Assembly (NCBI RefSeq): GCF_963977235.1
Contig: NZ_CAXBOD010000002.1
Location: 186,001-250,000 of the forward strand
DNA length: 64,000 nucleotides
Source of the DNA: Albimonas sp963977235
Lineage (GTDB): Bacteria > Pseudomonadota > Alphaproteobacteria > Rhodobacterales > Rhodobacteraceae
Reading direction: 5' to 3'
In this document: positions 48,804 to 57,803 of the stretch, piece by piece
How the letters are laid out: every line of letters begins with the position of its first letter
Position numbering within the stretch: the stretch's first letter is position 1
Program-made: the position numbers and the translations under genes
Notes under the pieces: model-generated
What the model was told of the DNA's origin: nothing
Seen by the model: the letters and a program-made list of their open reading frames with translations, nothing else
The model's database searches: none

Positions 48804-49247
48804 TCAGTCGGCGTGGGTCGCGCCCTCGGCCAGCTCGATCTTCAGGGTCTGCGCGCCTTTCCACAGGGTCATCGGCCCCAGCTCGGCCAGCTTGTCGAGC
48901 CCGCTGACGATGGTCGCGAACGGGTTCCCCGCCAGCTGCCCGGCCTTGGAGGCGAAACAGCAGGGGCCGTAGGCGAGCAGGATCTCGGTCTCCGACACCT
49001 TGCCCTTGCCGCCGGGGAACAGCAGGAACTGGCCCGGCGCGGGGTGCGAGGTCGCGTCCTCGTAGGGCACGCCCATGTCGAGGTCGCCCAGCGGCGCCCA
49101 GATCGCCTCGCCCGACCAGCGCACGTGGATCGCCTGGCCGTCGAAGGGCAGCGCCTCCTTGATCTTCGCGCAGGTGACCGGGCACTGCGCCTCGTTGAGC
49201 ACGCCGAGGAAGCGGAACGGGCCGGCGGTGATGGCGAGGGACGTCAT
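48804..49247 (-). CDS. DUF3830 family protein (cyclophilin-like fold)
   Basis: Protein of 147 residues. FLGVLNEAQCPVTCAKIKEAL, IHVRWSGEAIWAPLGD and GKVSETEILLAYGPCCFASK are typical of DUF3830, a family of unknown function frequently beside TRAP transporters and amidohydrolases. It is the last gene of the minus-strand TRAP operon, 39 nt after the amidohydrolase. Function in the pathway cannot be assigned; a binding or isomerase role is possible. Confidence 0.87.
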   Translation of the reverse strand: MTSLAITAGPFRFLGVLNEAQCPVTCAKIKEALPFDGQAIHVRWSGEAIWAPLGDLDMGVPYEDATSHPAPGQFLLFPGGKGKVSETEILLAYGPCCFASKAGQLAGNPFATIVSGLDKLAELGPMTLWKGAQTLKIELAEGATHAD

Positions 49248-49286
49248 GGGGTTCCTCCGAAGGACGGGGACCGGCGCGCGGGGGCG

Positions 49287-50513
49287 TCAGGGTCGGTGCA
49301 GGGTGGGCAGGGCGCGCGTGAGGGTGCGCCGGCCGGCGCGATAGACGGCGAGCGGGGGCGACAGCTCGGCAACGGCGGCCTCGGGGCTGGGGGCGTCGAG
49401 GATCACCACATCGGCGGCCAGGCCCGGGGCAAGACCGTAGTCGGACAGGTTCATCAGCGCGGCGGGCTGATCGGTGACCATCGACAGGCAGGCGCGGAAC
49501 GCCTCGGCCGAGCCGAGCTGGGCGGCGTTGGCGTAAAGGTTCGCCATGCGCAGCAGACTGCCGTCGCCGAACGGCGTGAACGGGTTCAGCACGTTGTTGG
49601 TGGCGAGCGAACAGCGGCAGCCCTGCGCGTGGAAGGCGTGCGCGGGGGCCACGCCGCGCGGGATCAGGCGGTCATGCTCGCGCCCCATCAGGAACAGGTC
49701 GGTGGAGGGCAGCACCGTCAGCGCCACGCCCACGTCTGCCATGCGCCGGGCCCAGGCCAGAGCCTCGGAGGGCGGCAGGGCCGAGAGGGCGGAGACGTGG
49801 CCGACCGCCACCCGGCCGCCCCAGCGGCGGGCCTCGGTCACCCGGCAGATCTCGCCCAGGTCCATGCGCGCGGGGTCGAGGTGGAAGTCGAGGTGGAAGT
49901 CGACGTCGAGGTCGAAGCGCTGCGCCAGGTCGAAGATGCGCGCGATCTGGGCGTGGGGGTCCACGTCGGTGTAGGGGCAGCCGCCGATCACCTCGGCGCC
50001 GGCCTCGCAGGCCTCGACCAGCAGCGGGTCGGTCCCGGGGTCGTTGGTCAGCCCCTCCTGCGGGAACACGCAGATCTGCAGGTCGATCGCCCAGGCGTAG
50101 TCGCGCTTGAGGGCCTGCACCGCGCGAAAGCCGCGCAGGCCGATGCGGGGGTCGGCCTCGACATGGGTGCGCATCCGGGTCGTGCCGTGGGCGATGCATT
50201 TTTCCAGCGTGCGCGCGCCGCGGGCGTAGACGTCTTCCTCGGTCCAGGAGGGCTTGGCCGCCGAGACCGCGGCGATGGCCGAGGGCAGGTCGGGCGCGCC
50301 CGACACCCGATCCAGCAGGCAGGACTTGTCGAGATGCACGTGGCTCTCGACAAAGCCGGGCAGGGCGAGGCGCCCGCCGAAGCTCTCGGAGGGCGCCTCG
50401 GCCGCGATGTTGGGGGCGATCTCGGCGATGCGGCCGGCGCGGATGGCGATGTCCACCACCCGCTCCGGCGCCTCGGGCAGGCGCAGGTCGCGCAGGACCA
50501 GGTCGAGGGTCAT
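49287..50513 (-). CDS. amidohydrolase-superfamily protein (cytosine-deaminase-like)
   Basis: Protein of 408 residues with the amidohydrolase barrel. The first metal site is FVESHVHLDKSCLL and the GHVSALSAL His is present. Compared with cytosine deaminase, the HxDE glutamate is missing in VDFHLDFHLDPARM. The late metal-binding Asp region reads ATNNVLNPFTPFG with Asn. Chemistry may therefore differ from deamination; members beside DUF3830 genes are uncharacterised. A perfect 12-nt tandem repeat (49875-49898) encodes the FHLD-FHLD part. It lies between a Gly-rich gene and DUF3830 in the TRAP operon. Confidence 0.85.
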   Translation of the reverse strand: MTLDLVLRDLRLPEAPERVVDIAIRAGRIAEIAPNIAAEAPSESFGGRLALPGFVESHVHLDKSCLLDRVSGAPDLPSAIAAVSAAKPSWTEEDVYARGARTLEKCIAHGTTRMRTHVEADPRIGLRGFRAVQALKRDYAWAIDLQICVFPQEGLTNDPGTDPLLVEACEAGAEVIGGCPYTDVDPHAQIARIFDLAQRFDLDVDFHLDFHLDPARMDLGEICRVTEARRWGGRVAVGHVSALSALPPSEALAWARRMADVGVALTVLPSTDLFLMGREHDRLIPRGVAPAHAFHAQGCRCSLATNNVLNPFTPFGDGSLLRMANLYANAAQLGSAEAFRACLSMVTDQPAALMNLSDYGLAPGLAADVVILDAPSPEAAVAELSPPLAVYRAGRRTLTRALPTLHRP

Positions 50514-50529
50514 GCGCGGCCGCCTTCGA

Positions 50530-51135
50530 TCATTCCTCGGGCGCCTCGGCTTCCCAGACCTTGGTCGCGATCTTGCGGAACTCGGCCGGGGGCAGGCGGG
50601 GCTTGTCGCCGGCGGCGGCCTTCACCGCGGCGCGGTCGGCCTCGAACACCGTCTGGGCGCGGTAGCGGGCGTCGAGCACCACCAGCGCCATCGCATCCCA
50701 CTCGGCCTTGTCGGGGCCGAGCCGCAGCGGGCCCTTGATCTCGCCCTTGGCGCCGCGCACGCGCAGCTTCAGGCGGCGGCCGGCTGAATCGGTGGCATCG
50801 AAGCTCGACTTCGGCTCGGCGAGCGTCAGGCCCAGGATGCGGACGGCCTCGGCCACGCCCAGCCCTTCGGCCGCGCCCAGCGGGCGGCCGGTGGCCTTGC
50901 GAAACGCGAGCGCGGCCATGCGCGCCTGCTTCAGCGCGCCGGCGAGGCCCATCTTGCCGCCGCCGCCTCCGTTGCCGTTGCCGGCATTGCCGCCGGCCTT
51001 GCCCTTGCCGCCGCCGCCGCCGCCGCCCTGGCCACCGCCACCGCCACCGCGGCCCTGAACGCCACCGCCGCCGCCGCCGCCGCGATTCTTGCCGCCGGCC
51101 TGTCCGCCGCCGCCCTTCTTGAGTGCGAGCGCCAT
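50530..51135 (-). CDS. hypothetical protein with poly-Gly N-terminal region
   Basis: Protein of 201 residues. Residues 8-62 are mostly Gly with scattered Lys, Asn, Gln and Arg (KNRGGGGGGGVQGRGGG), encoded by GGN repeats at about 50950-51110. The C-terminal 130 residues are a folded-looking domain with FDATDSAGRRLKLRVRGAKG, faintly like a D-x-K/R nuclease-like or DUF6998-type pattern; I do not claim a family. It sits 3 nt after the Fe-ADH gene and 16 nt before the amidohydrolase, so it belongs to the operon. Function unknown. Confidence 0.6.
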   Translation of the reverse strand: MALALKKGGGGQAGGKNRGGGGGGGVQGRGGGGGGQGGGGGGGKGKAGGNAGNGNGGGGGKMGLAGALKQARMAALAFRKATGRPLGAAEGLGVAEAVRILGLTLAEPKSSFDATDSAGRRLKLRVRGAKGEIKGPLRLGPDKAEWDAMALVVLDARYRAQTVFEADRAAVKAAAGDKPRLPPAEFRKIATKVWEAEAPEE

Positions 51136-51138
51136 CTG

Positions 51139-52287
51139 TTACATCGCCTTCCTGTAGAGATCCGCGAGCGTGCCCGCGTCGACCGGAACCGGGTTCCCCC
51201 CGCAGGAGGGATCCTCGGCCGCCTCGGCCGCCAGCGTCTCGATGTCGGGGTTCTCGACGCCCAGCGCAACCAGGGTCGGCGGAACGCCCAGCTTTTCGCG
51301 GAAGGCGAGCAGCGCCTCCATGAAGCCGTCAAACCCTCCGGGGATCCCGAGGTAGGCGGCCAGCGCCTCGATCCGGGCCTCGACCGCGGGGCGGTTGAAT
51401 TCCAGAACCGCCGGCAGGAACACGGCGTTGGTCATGCCGTGGTGGGTGTTGTGATGCGCCCCGATGGGGTGGCTGAGCGAGTGCACCGCCCCCAGCCCCT
51501 TCTGGAAGGCCGTGGCGCCCATCGCCGCCGCGCTCATCATGTGGGCGCGCGCCTCGAGGTTTCCGGGCTCGGCGACGGCGGTCGCGAGGTTCTCCCACAC
51601 CAGCCGCAGGCCTTCGAGCGCGATGCCCTGGCTCATCGGGTGGTAGTGGGGGGAGCAATAAGCCTCGAGGCAATGGGCGAAGGCGTCCATGCCGGTGCCC
51701 ACCGTGATCGCGCGGGGCATGCCGACCGTCAGTTCGGGATCGCAGATCACCACCGAGGGCAGCAGGCGGGGGTGGAAGATGATCTTCTTCTGATGGGTGG
51801 CCGAGTTGGTCAGCACGCCCGCGCGCCCGACCTCGGATCCCGTGCCCGCGGTGGTGGGGACCGCCACGATGGGCGCGATGGCCGCGGCGTCGGCGCGGGT
51901 CCACCAGTCGTCGATGTCCTCGAGGTCCCACACCGGGATCGCCTGGCGGGCCATCAGCGCGATCAGCTTGCCCAGATCGAGGCCCGATCCGCCGCCGAAG
52001 GCGATCACCCCGTCGTGCCCGCCCTCGTTGAAGGCGTCGATGCCGGCCTCGAGGTTATCTTCGTTGGGGTTGGGGTCGACCTCGGCGAAGATCGCGCGGC
52101 CGAGCCCCGCCGCCTCCATCAGGTCCAGCGCCTGCGCGGTGATCGGCAGGGGCGCAAGGCCCCGGTCGGTGACCAGCAGCGGCCGCGCGATGCCCGCGGC
52201 GGCGCAGGCCTCGGCCAGTTCGGAAATCCGCCCCGCGCCGAAGCGGATGGCGGTGGGATAGCTCCAGTTGGCTCTCGGCGCGGCCAT
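51139..52287 (-). CDS. iron-containing alcohol dehydrogenase
   Basis: Group III alcohol dehydrogenase of 382 residues. GGGSGLDLGKLIAL and PTTAGTGSEVGRAGVL bind NAD(P), and TVGTGMDAFAHCLEAYCSPHYHP with GAVHSLSHPIGAHHNTHHG supplies the metal-binding Asp and His residues. It oxidises an alcohol to an aldehyde or the reverse. ATG 52287 starts 2 nt after the ALDH stop. Pairing with an ALDH suggests a two-step oxidation of an alcohol or aminoalcohol to an acid. Confidence 0.93.
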   Translation of the reverse strand: MAAPRANWSYPTAIRFGAGRISELAEACAAAGIARPLLVTDRGLAPLPITAQALDLMEAAGLGRAIFAEVDPNPNEDNLEAGIDAFNEGGHDGVIAFGGGSGLDLGKLIALMARQAIPVWDLEDIDDWWTRADAAAIAPIVAVPTTAGTGSEVGRAGVLTNSATHQKKIIFHPRLLPSVVICDPELTVGMPRAITVGTGMDAFAHCLEAYCSPHYHPMSQGIALEGLRLVWENLATAVAEPGNLEARAHMMSAAAMGATAFQKGLGAVHSLSHPIGAHHNTHHGMTNAVFLPAVLEFNRPAVEARIEALAAYLGIPGGFDGFMEALLAFREKLGVPPTLVALGVENPDIETLAAEAAEDPSCGGNPVPVDAGTLADLYRKAM

Positions 52288-52289
52288 GG

Positions 52290-53669
52290 TCAGCCCTTCT
52301 TCAGGTGGTAGGATTTCGGCCGGGTCAGGTTGTGATAGCCGATGACCGACAGCGCTCCGCCCCGGCCGGTGGTCTTGCAGCCGGTCCAGCACAGCGCCGG
52401 GTCGAGGTAGTCGCAGCGGTTCATGAAGACCGTGCCCGTCTCGATCCCCGCCCCGATCTGGGCGGCGGCGTCGGCGTCCCGGGTCCACAGCGAGGCGGTC
52501 AGCCCATAGGGGCTGTCGTTCATCAGCCGCAGCGCCTCGGCGTCGTGGCGCACGGGCATGATGCCGACGACCGGGCCGAAGCTCTCCTCGCGCATCACCG
52601 ACATCGAGTGGTCGACGTTCACCAGGATCTGCGGGGCCAGGTAGGCCCCCCCGTCGTCCCTGAAGCTCTTGGGGTTGATCAGCGGGCGGGCGCCGGCGGC
52701 GATGGCCTCGGCCGTCTGCTCGCGCACCACGCGGGCGAACCGCTCATGCGCCATGGGGCCGTGGGTGGTCCCGGCCTCGAGCGGGTTGCCCAGCACGTAG
52801 TCGTTGACGATCTCGACCGCCTTCTCGACGAAGGCGTCGAACAGCTTCTCGTGCACGTAGATCCGCTCGATCCCGCAGCAGCACTGGCCCGAGTTGAACA
52901 TGGCGCCGTCGATCAGCCCCTCGGCGGCGGCCTCGACGTCGGCGTCGTGGCGCACATAGCCGGGGTCCTTGCCGCCAAGCTCGAGGCCCAGGGGGGTGAA
53001 GGTGCCCGCGGCGGCCCGCTCGATGGCCCGGCCGCCGGCGACCGAGCCGGTGAAGTTCACGTAGTCGAAGGCGCGCTCGGACAGCAGCCGCTCGGTCGTG
53101 GGGTGGTCGAGGAAAACGTTCTGGAACAGCTGCGCGGGGATGCCGGCCGAGGTGAAGGCCCGGACCATGCGCTCGCCGGCCAGCAGCGTCTGGGTGGCGT
53201 GCTTGAGGATCACCGCGTTGCCCGCGATCAGGGCGGGGGCGACGGTGTTGATCGCGGTCAGATAGGGATAGTTCCACGGCGCGACGACGAAGACCACACC
53301 GTGCGGCTCGCGCAGGATGCGGCGCTCGAAGGCGGCGGAGTTCTCGGCCACGATGGGGGCCAGCGCCTCCTGGGCGAGACCGGCCATGCCGCCCGCGCGT
53401 TCCTTCACCCCGCCCATCTCGCCGCCGTAGCGGACCGGGCGGCCCATCATCCGGGCGAGCTCGGGGACCATCTCGTCGGACATGGCGTCGAGGGCGGCGA
53501 CGCCGGCTTCGACCAGGGCCACGCGCTCGATCAGCGGGCGGGCGGCCCATTCGGCCTGGGCGGCGCGGGCATGGGCGATCGCCTCGAAGGCCGCCTCGCG
53601 GGTGGCGACGGGACGCTCGGCGAAGATCGAGCCGTCGATGGGCGAAACGCACGTGAGAACCTGGGTCAT
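52290..53669 (-). CDS. aldehyde dehydrogenase
   Basis: NAD(P)-dependent ALDH of 459 residues. VVAPWNYPYLTAINTVAPAL, VNFTGSVAGGRAIERAA (nucleotide loop), LGLELGGKDPGYV (catalytic Glu) and AMFNSGQCCCGIERIYV (catalytic Cys, around residue 262) are all present. MREESFGPVVGIMPV is the conserved motif. GGGGAGG precedes ATG 53669. It sits between the GS-like gene (286-nt gap) and Fe-ADH, and probably oxidises an aldehyde from the GS/amine branch or from the Fe-ADH reaction. Confidence 0.94.
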   Translation of the reverse strand: MTQVLTCVSPIDGSIFAERPVATREAAFEAIAHARAAQAEWAARPLIERVALVEAGVAALDAMSDEMVPELARMMGRPVRYGGEMGGVKERAGGMAGLAQEALAPIVAENSAAFERRILREPHGVVFVVAPWNYPYLTAINTVAPALIAGNAVILKHATQTLLAGERMVRAFTSAGIPAQLFQNVFLDHPTTERLLSERAFDYVNFTGSVAGGRAIERAAAGTFTPLGLELGGKDPGYVRHDADVEAAAEGLIDGAMFNSGQCCCGIERIYVHEKLFDAFVEKAVEIVNDYVLGNPLEAGTTHGPMAHERFARVVREQTAEAIAAGARPLINPKSFRDDGGAYLAPQILVNVDHSMSVMREESFGPVVGIMPVRHDAEALRLMNDSPYGLTASLWTRDADAAAQIGAGIETGTVFMNRCDYLDPALCWTGCKTTGRGGALSVIGYHNLTRPKSYHLKKG

Positions 53670-53955
53670 CGACCTCCCCTCGATGGACGCGCCCGAGCGG
53701 GGCGGGCGCCGGAACCCTGACGCGCGGGGCGCCGGTTTTGCAAGGCGATCCTGCCTTGCGCTCGATGCATGGCGGCCCCGCCTGCAAGGGGCGGCGCAAC
53801 GCGCGTCGCCGGCGCGGGACGTAGCAGGCCGCGCGCCGCCTGCCGCGGGCGGCGTCCGCCACGGGCGACCCCGCCCGGCCGCCGCGGCGGGCAGGCGGCC
53901 CGCCACCGGCGCGCGCGTCGCGCCGCGGCTTCCGACACGGGCGACAGGCGCGCGC

Positions 53956-55320
53956 TCAGGCGCGCTCGAAGCCGCGTTTCAGCTCCCAGTCGGTCACGCG
54001 GCGGTCCATCTCCATCTGCTCGATATGGGCGGCGTGCAGGTAGTGCTCGACCACCTCCTCGCCGAAGGCCGCGCGCAGGAAGTCCGAGCCGCGCACGATC
54101 TCCATCGCCTCGCGCAGGGTGGCCGGGATCTCGGGCGTGGCCTCGGACTGGTAGGCGTCGCCGCGGTGCTCGGGAGGCAGTTCCAGCCCCCGCTCGACCC
54201 CGTCGAGCCCCGCCGCGATCATCGCCGCGATCGCCATGTAGGGGTTCAGGTCCGCGCCCCCGATCCGGCACTCCATCCGCACGGCCTTCGTTCCCTCGCC
54301 CACCACGCGGAAGCCGGCGGTGCGGTTGTCCATCGACCAGCAGATCTTGGTCGGCGCGAAGGTGCCCGCCACGAAGCGCTTGTAGGAGTTGATGTAGGGC
54401 GCAAGAAACAGCGTCATCTCGGCGGCATGCGCGAGCTGCCCCGCGAGGAAGGATTTCATCAGCTCCGACATGCCCCGCGGGTCGGCGGGGTCGTGGAACA
54501 GCGGCGCCCCGTCGGGCCCGGCCAGCGACATGTGCACGTGGGAGGAGTTGCCGGCGTGGTCGTAGCTCCACTTGGCCATGAAGCTGACGGACTTGCCCTT
54601 CGCCCAGGCGATCTCCTTGATCCCGTTCTTCAGGATCGCGTGCCGGTCGGCCATGGTCAGCGCCTCGGCATAGCGGACGTTGATCTCCTCCTGGCCCGCG
54701 TCGGCCTCGCCCTTCGAGTTCTCGATGGGGATGTCGGCGGCGTTCATGCCGGTGCGGATCGCGCGCATCACATCCTCTTCCTTGGTGGTCTGGAAGATGT
54801 GGTAGTCGGCGTTGTAGGCGCTGATCGTGCGCATCCCCAGATGCGCCTTGGCCTGCGCCTCCTCGTAGCTTTCGCGGAACAGGAAGAACTCCAGCTCGGT
54901 CGCGGCGTTGGCGCTCCAGCCCTTCGCGGCCAGCTTCTCCACCTGCGCGCGCAGCACGTTGCGCGGCGCGTGGGGGACGGGGTCGCGGTGGTGGTCGAGC
55001 ACGTCGCACATCACCAGCGCCGTGGCCTCCAGCCACGGGATCCGGCGCAGGGTGTCGAGGTCGGGCTTCATGATGTAGTCGCCATACCCCTTCTCCCACG
55101 AGGTCGCGGCGAAGCCCTGCACCGTCTCCATCTCCATGTCGGTGGCCTGGAGGTAGTTGCAGGCGTGGGTCTCCTCGACCGCGCCCTCGAGGAAGAACTC
55201 GGCCTGGAAGCGCTTGCCCATCAGGCGGCCCTGCATGTCGACCTGCACCGCGAGCACGGTGTCGATGTCGCCGGCCTCGACGGCGGCGCGCAGCTCTTCC
55301 AGGGTCAGTTTTCCGGGCAT
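53956..55320 (-). CDS. glutamine synthetase-family ligase (gamma-glutamyl-amine synthetase type)
   Basis: Protein of 454 residues of the GS family, shorter-N-terminal type seen in GlnT/PuuA-like enzymes. VDMQGRLMGKRF, ATELEFFLFRESYEE (metal Glu), SYDHAGNSSHVHMSLAG, YINSYKRFVAGTFAP and VRMECRIGGADLNPYMAI are conserved. Glutamate is joined to ammonia or an amine with ATP. The context of ALDH and Fe-ADH suggests gamma-glutamylation of an imported amine or aminoalcohol for oxidation; ammonia assimilation is the alternative. It follows the TRAP binding-protein gene by 63 nt. Confidence 0.93.
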   Translation of the reverse strand: MPGKLTLEELRAAVEAGDIDTVLAVQVDMQGRLMGKRFQAEFFLEGAVEETHACNYLQATDMEMETVQGFAATSWEKGYGDYIMKPDLDTLRRIPWLEATALVMCDVLDHHRDPVPHAPRNVLRAQVEKLAAKGWSANAATELEFFLFRESYEEAQAKAHLGMRTISAYNADYHIFQTTKEEDVMRAIRTGMNAADIPIENSKGEADAGQEEINVRYAEALTMADRHAILKNGIKEIAWAKGKSVSFMAKWSYDHAGNSSHVHMSLAGPDGAPLFHDPADPRGMSELMKSFLAGQLAHAAEMTLFLAPYINSYKRFVAGTFAPTKICWSMDNRTAGFRVVGEGTKAVRMECRIGGADLNPYMAIAAMIAAGLDGVERGLELPPEHRGDAYQSEATPEIPATLREAMEIVRGSDFLRAAFGEEVVEHYLHAAHIEQMEMDRRVTDWELKRGFERA

Positions 55321-55383
55321 CGGTCGCCTCTTTCAGGGTCTTGGCAGCGGGAAGGGGGCCGCGGGACGGCCCCCTCCGGGGGA

Positions 55384-56421
55384 TCAGCCCAGGCCGTAGG
55401 GGGGGCCGGCGGCGTCGATCACCTCGTTATACTCGCGCAGGATGCTGACGACGCGCGAGGCGCGGTCCGAGATCTGGCTCTTCTCGTCCCAGAAGGTCTT
55501 GGCGGCCTCGGTGACCTGCTTCCACTCCTCGGCGGGGATCTCGGTCAGCTCCAGCTTCTCGCCCGAGGCGCGCAGCTTCGCCTCGCCGCCCCAGTACCAC
55601 TGGGTGCGGTAGAAATGGCCCATGTCGATGCACGACATCACCAGCTGCTGCAGCTCCGGGGTCAGGGCGCCCCAGCTGTCGGGGTTCACGTAGAACGACC
55701 CGATCCACGCCCCGCAGATGTTGTTGAGCAGGAAGTAGTCGGTCACGTCCGCCCAGCCGACGGTGTAGTCCTCGGTGATGCCGGACCACGCCATGCCGTC
55801 GAGCTCGCCGGTCTGCACCGCGACCTCGGCGTCCTCGTAGGGGATCGAGACCGGCACCACGCCGAACTGCGCCAGGAACTCGCCCGCCGTGGGGAAGGTG
55901 TAGAGCTTCAGCCCCGACAGGTCGGCCAGCGAGGTGACCTTCTTCTTGGTGTTGAAGTGGCACGGATCCTGGCCGGCCGCGGACAGCCATTTGACCCCGA
56001 CCTCGTCATAGGCCTCGGTCCAGATGTCGGCGAGCCCGTACTGCTTGAACAGCACCGGCACGTCCATGATCTGCTTGGTGGCCATCGGGAAATAACCGCC
56101 GAAGACCGAGATATCCACGGGCGCGGCCATCGAGTCGTCGTCCGAGTGCACCCCGTCGATCACCCCGTTCTGCAGCGCGCGGAACAGCTCGCCCGTCGGC
56201 ACGATCTGGTCGGCGTAGAACAGCTCGATCTCCAGCGCCCCGCCGGCGGCGGCGTTGATCGCGTCGATGATCGGCTTGGTGACATGCTCGCCGAGCGCGG
56301 CGCCCGCGTAGGTCTGGAACCGCCACTTGATCGGGCTCTGCGCCTTCACGATCGAGGGGGCGGCCAGCGCGCCGACGCCCGCAAGGCCCGCGCCCTTCAG
56401 GAACTGTCTTCTCTGGTTCAT
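55384..56421 (-). CDS. TRAP transporter solute-binding protein (DctP family)
   Basis: Periplasmic binding protein of 345 residues with a Tat-type signal, MNQRRQFLKGAGLAGVGALA, cleaved near APSIVKAQS. IKWRFQTYAGAALGEH, ELFRALQNGVIDGVHSDD and SGLKLYTFPTAGEFLAQFG are DctP-typical. Ligands of this group are often carboxylates, but some carry amines or sugars. It follows the large permease by 56 nt. Start at ATG 56421 with GAGAGG upstream. Confidence 0.93.
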   Translation of the reverse strand: MNQRRQFLKGAGLAGVGALAAPSIVKAQSPIKWRFQTYAGAALGEHVTKPIIDAINAAAGGALEIELFYADQIVPTGELFRALQNGVIDGVHSDDDSMAAPVDISVFGGYFPMATKQIMDVPVLFKQYGLADIWTEAYDEVGVKWLSAAGQDPCHFNTKKKVTSLADLSGLKLYTFPTAGEFLAQFGVVPVSIPYEDAEVAVQTGELDGMAWSGITEDYTVGWADVTDYFLLNNICGAWIGSFYVNPDSWGALTPELQQLVMSCIDMGHFYRTQWYWGGEAKLRASGEKLELTEIPAEEWKQVTEAAKTFWDEKSQISDRASRVVSILREYNEVIDAAGPPYGLG

Positions 56422-56477
56422 GGTCTCACCTCTCTGCTGATGGAACCGCCCGTTGGCCGGGCGCGTCTGCTTCGATC

Positions 56478-57803
56478 TCAGTTGCCGTACACAAGCCCCG
56501 GCAGCCACAGCGCGATCTGCGGGAAGGCCATGACCAGGACCAGCGCCAGCACCATCACCCCCACGAAGGGGATGACCGAGCGGTAGATGTCGGTGATCCC
56601 GATCTCGGGCGGCGCCATGGCGCGCATCAGGAACAGGTTGTAGCCGAACGGCGGGGTCATGTAGGCGACCTGACAGGTGATGGTGTAGAGCACCCCATAC
56701 CACACCAGGTCGAAGCCCAGCGCCTTGACCAGCGGCACGAACAGCGGCGCCACGATCACCAGCATGGCGGTGTCGTCGAGGAACGTGCCCAGGATCAGGT
56801 AGGTCAGCTGCATCAGGATCAGGATCTCCCACGGACCCAGCCCCAGCTTCTCGGTGAACAGGGACTCGAGCGCCCGCACCGCGCCCAGCCCGTCGAAGAC
56901 GGCGCCGAAGCACAGGGCGGCCAGGATGATCCACATGAACATGCACGAGATGCCCAGCGTCTTGCGCGCCGTCGCCTCGAGCACGCGGAAGCTCAGCCGC
57001 CCCTTGAACAGCGCGGCGAGCGTGGCGGCCACCGCCCCCACGGCCGAGGACTCCACCAGGCTCGTGTAGCCCATCACGAACAGGCCGGTCATCGAGAAGA
57101 AGATCAGCAGCGGCCAGACGCCCGCGCGCAGCGAGCGCAGCTTGTCCCCCCAGGTGATCTGCGCCCGCTCGGCCGCGGGCAGGACCGGCCCCAGCGAGGG
57201 CTGCAGGCGGCAGCGGATCACGATGTAGGCGATGAACATCGAGGCCATCATCAGCCCCGGGATCGCGCCGGCCAGCCACAGCTGCCCCACCGGCGCGCGC
57301 GCGATCATGCCATAGAGCACCAGCACCACCGAGGGCGGCACCAGGATCCCCAGGCTCGACCCCGCCTGGATCACGCCCGTCACCATGATCTTGTCATAGC
57401 CCCGCCGGAGCAGCTCGGGCATGGCGATGGTCGCCCCGATGGCCATGCCCGCCACCGACAGCCCGTTCATCGCCGAGATCGCCACCATCAGCAGGATCGT
57501 CCCGACCGCGAGCCCCCCGCGCAGGCCCCCCGACCAGATGTGGAACATCTCGTAGAGGTCGTCGGCGATGCCGCTCTCGGACATCATGTAGCCCATGTAG
57601 ATGAACAGCGGCAGCGTCAGCAGCGGATACCAGCGCATCAGCTTCATCGCCGAGGAGAACGCCAGCTCGAACCCCCCGCCGCCCCACATCAGCACGGCGG
57701 CGGCGACGGCAACCGCGCCGATGGCGCCGAACACCCGCTGGCCGGTGATCAGCATCACCATCATCGAGGCGAACATCATCAGGGCGATGGCTTCGTAGCT
57801 CAT
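56478..57803 (-). CDS. TRAP transporter large permease (DctM family)
   Basis: Inner-membrane protein of 441 residues with about 12 helices. MVMLITGQRVFGAIGAVAV, IAMPELLRRGYDKIMVTGV, AGSSLGILVPPSVVLVLYG, ILGTFLDDTAMLVIVAPLF and YMTPPFGYNLFLMRAMAPPE are conserved DctM features. It moves solute with sodium using the DctP protein. The start at ATG 57803 overlaps the DctQ stop by four bases. Confidence 0.95.
   Translation of the reverse strand: MSYEAIALMMFASMMVMLITGQRVFGAIGAVAVAAAVLMWGGGGFELAFSSAMKLMRWYPLLTLPLFIYMGYMMSESGIADDLYEMFHIWSGGLRGGLAVGTILLMVAISAMNGLSVAGMAIGATIAMPELLRRGYDKIMVTGVIQAGSSLGILVPPSVVLVLYGMIARAPVGQLWLAGAIPGLMMASMFIAYIVIRCRLQPSLGPVLPAAERAQITWGDKLRSLRAGVWPLLIFFSMTGLFVMGYTSLVESSAVGAVAATLAALFKGRLSFRVLEATARKTLGISCMFMWIILAALCFGAVFDGLGAVRALESLFTEKLGLGPWEILILMQLTYLILGTFLDDTAMLVIVAPLFVPLVKALGFDLVWYGVLYTITCQVAYMTPPFGYNLFLMRAMAPPEIGITDIYRSVIPFVGVMVLALVLVMAFPQIALWLPGLVYGN

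Noticed and set aside
53482..56586. Plus-strand open frame of over 1000 codons antisense to the GS-like and DctP genes
   Set aside because: It runs across two clear genes and the gap between them, is His/Arg/Gly-rich, and has no domain or ribosome site.
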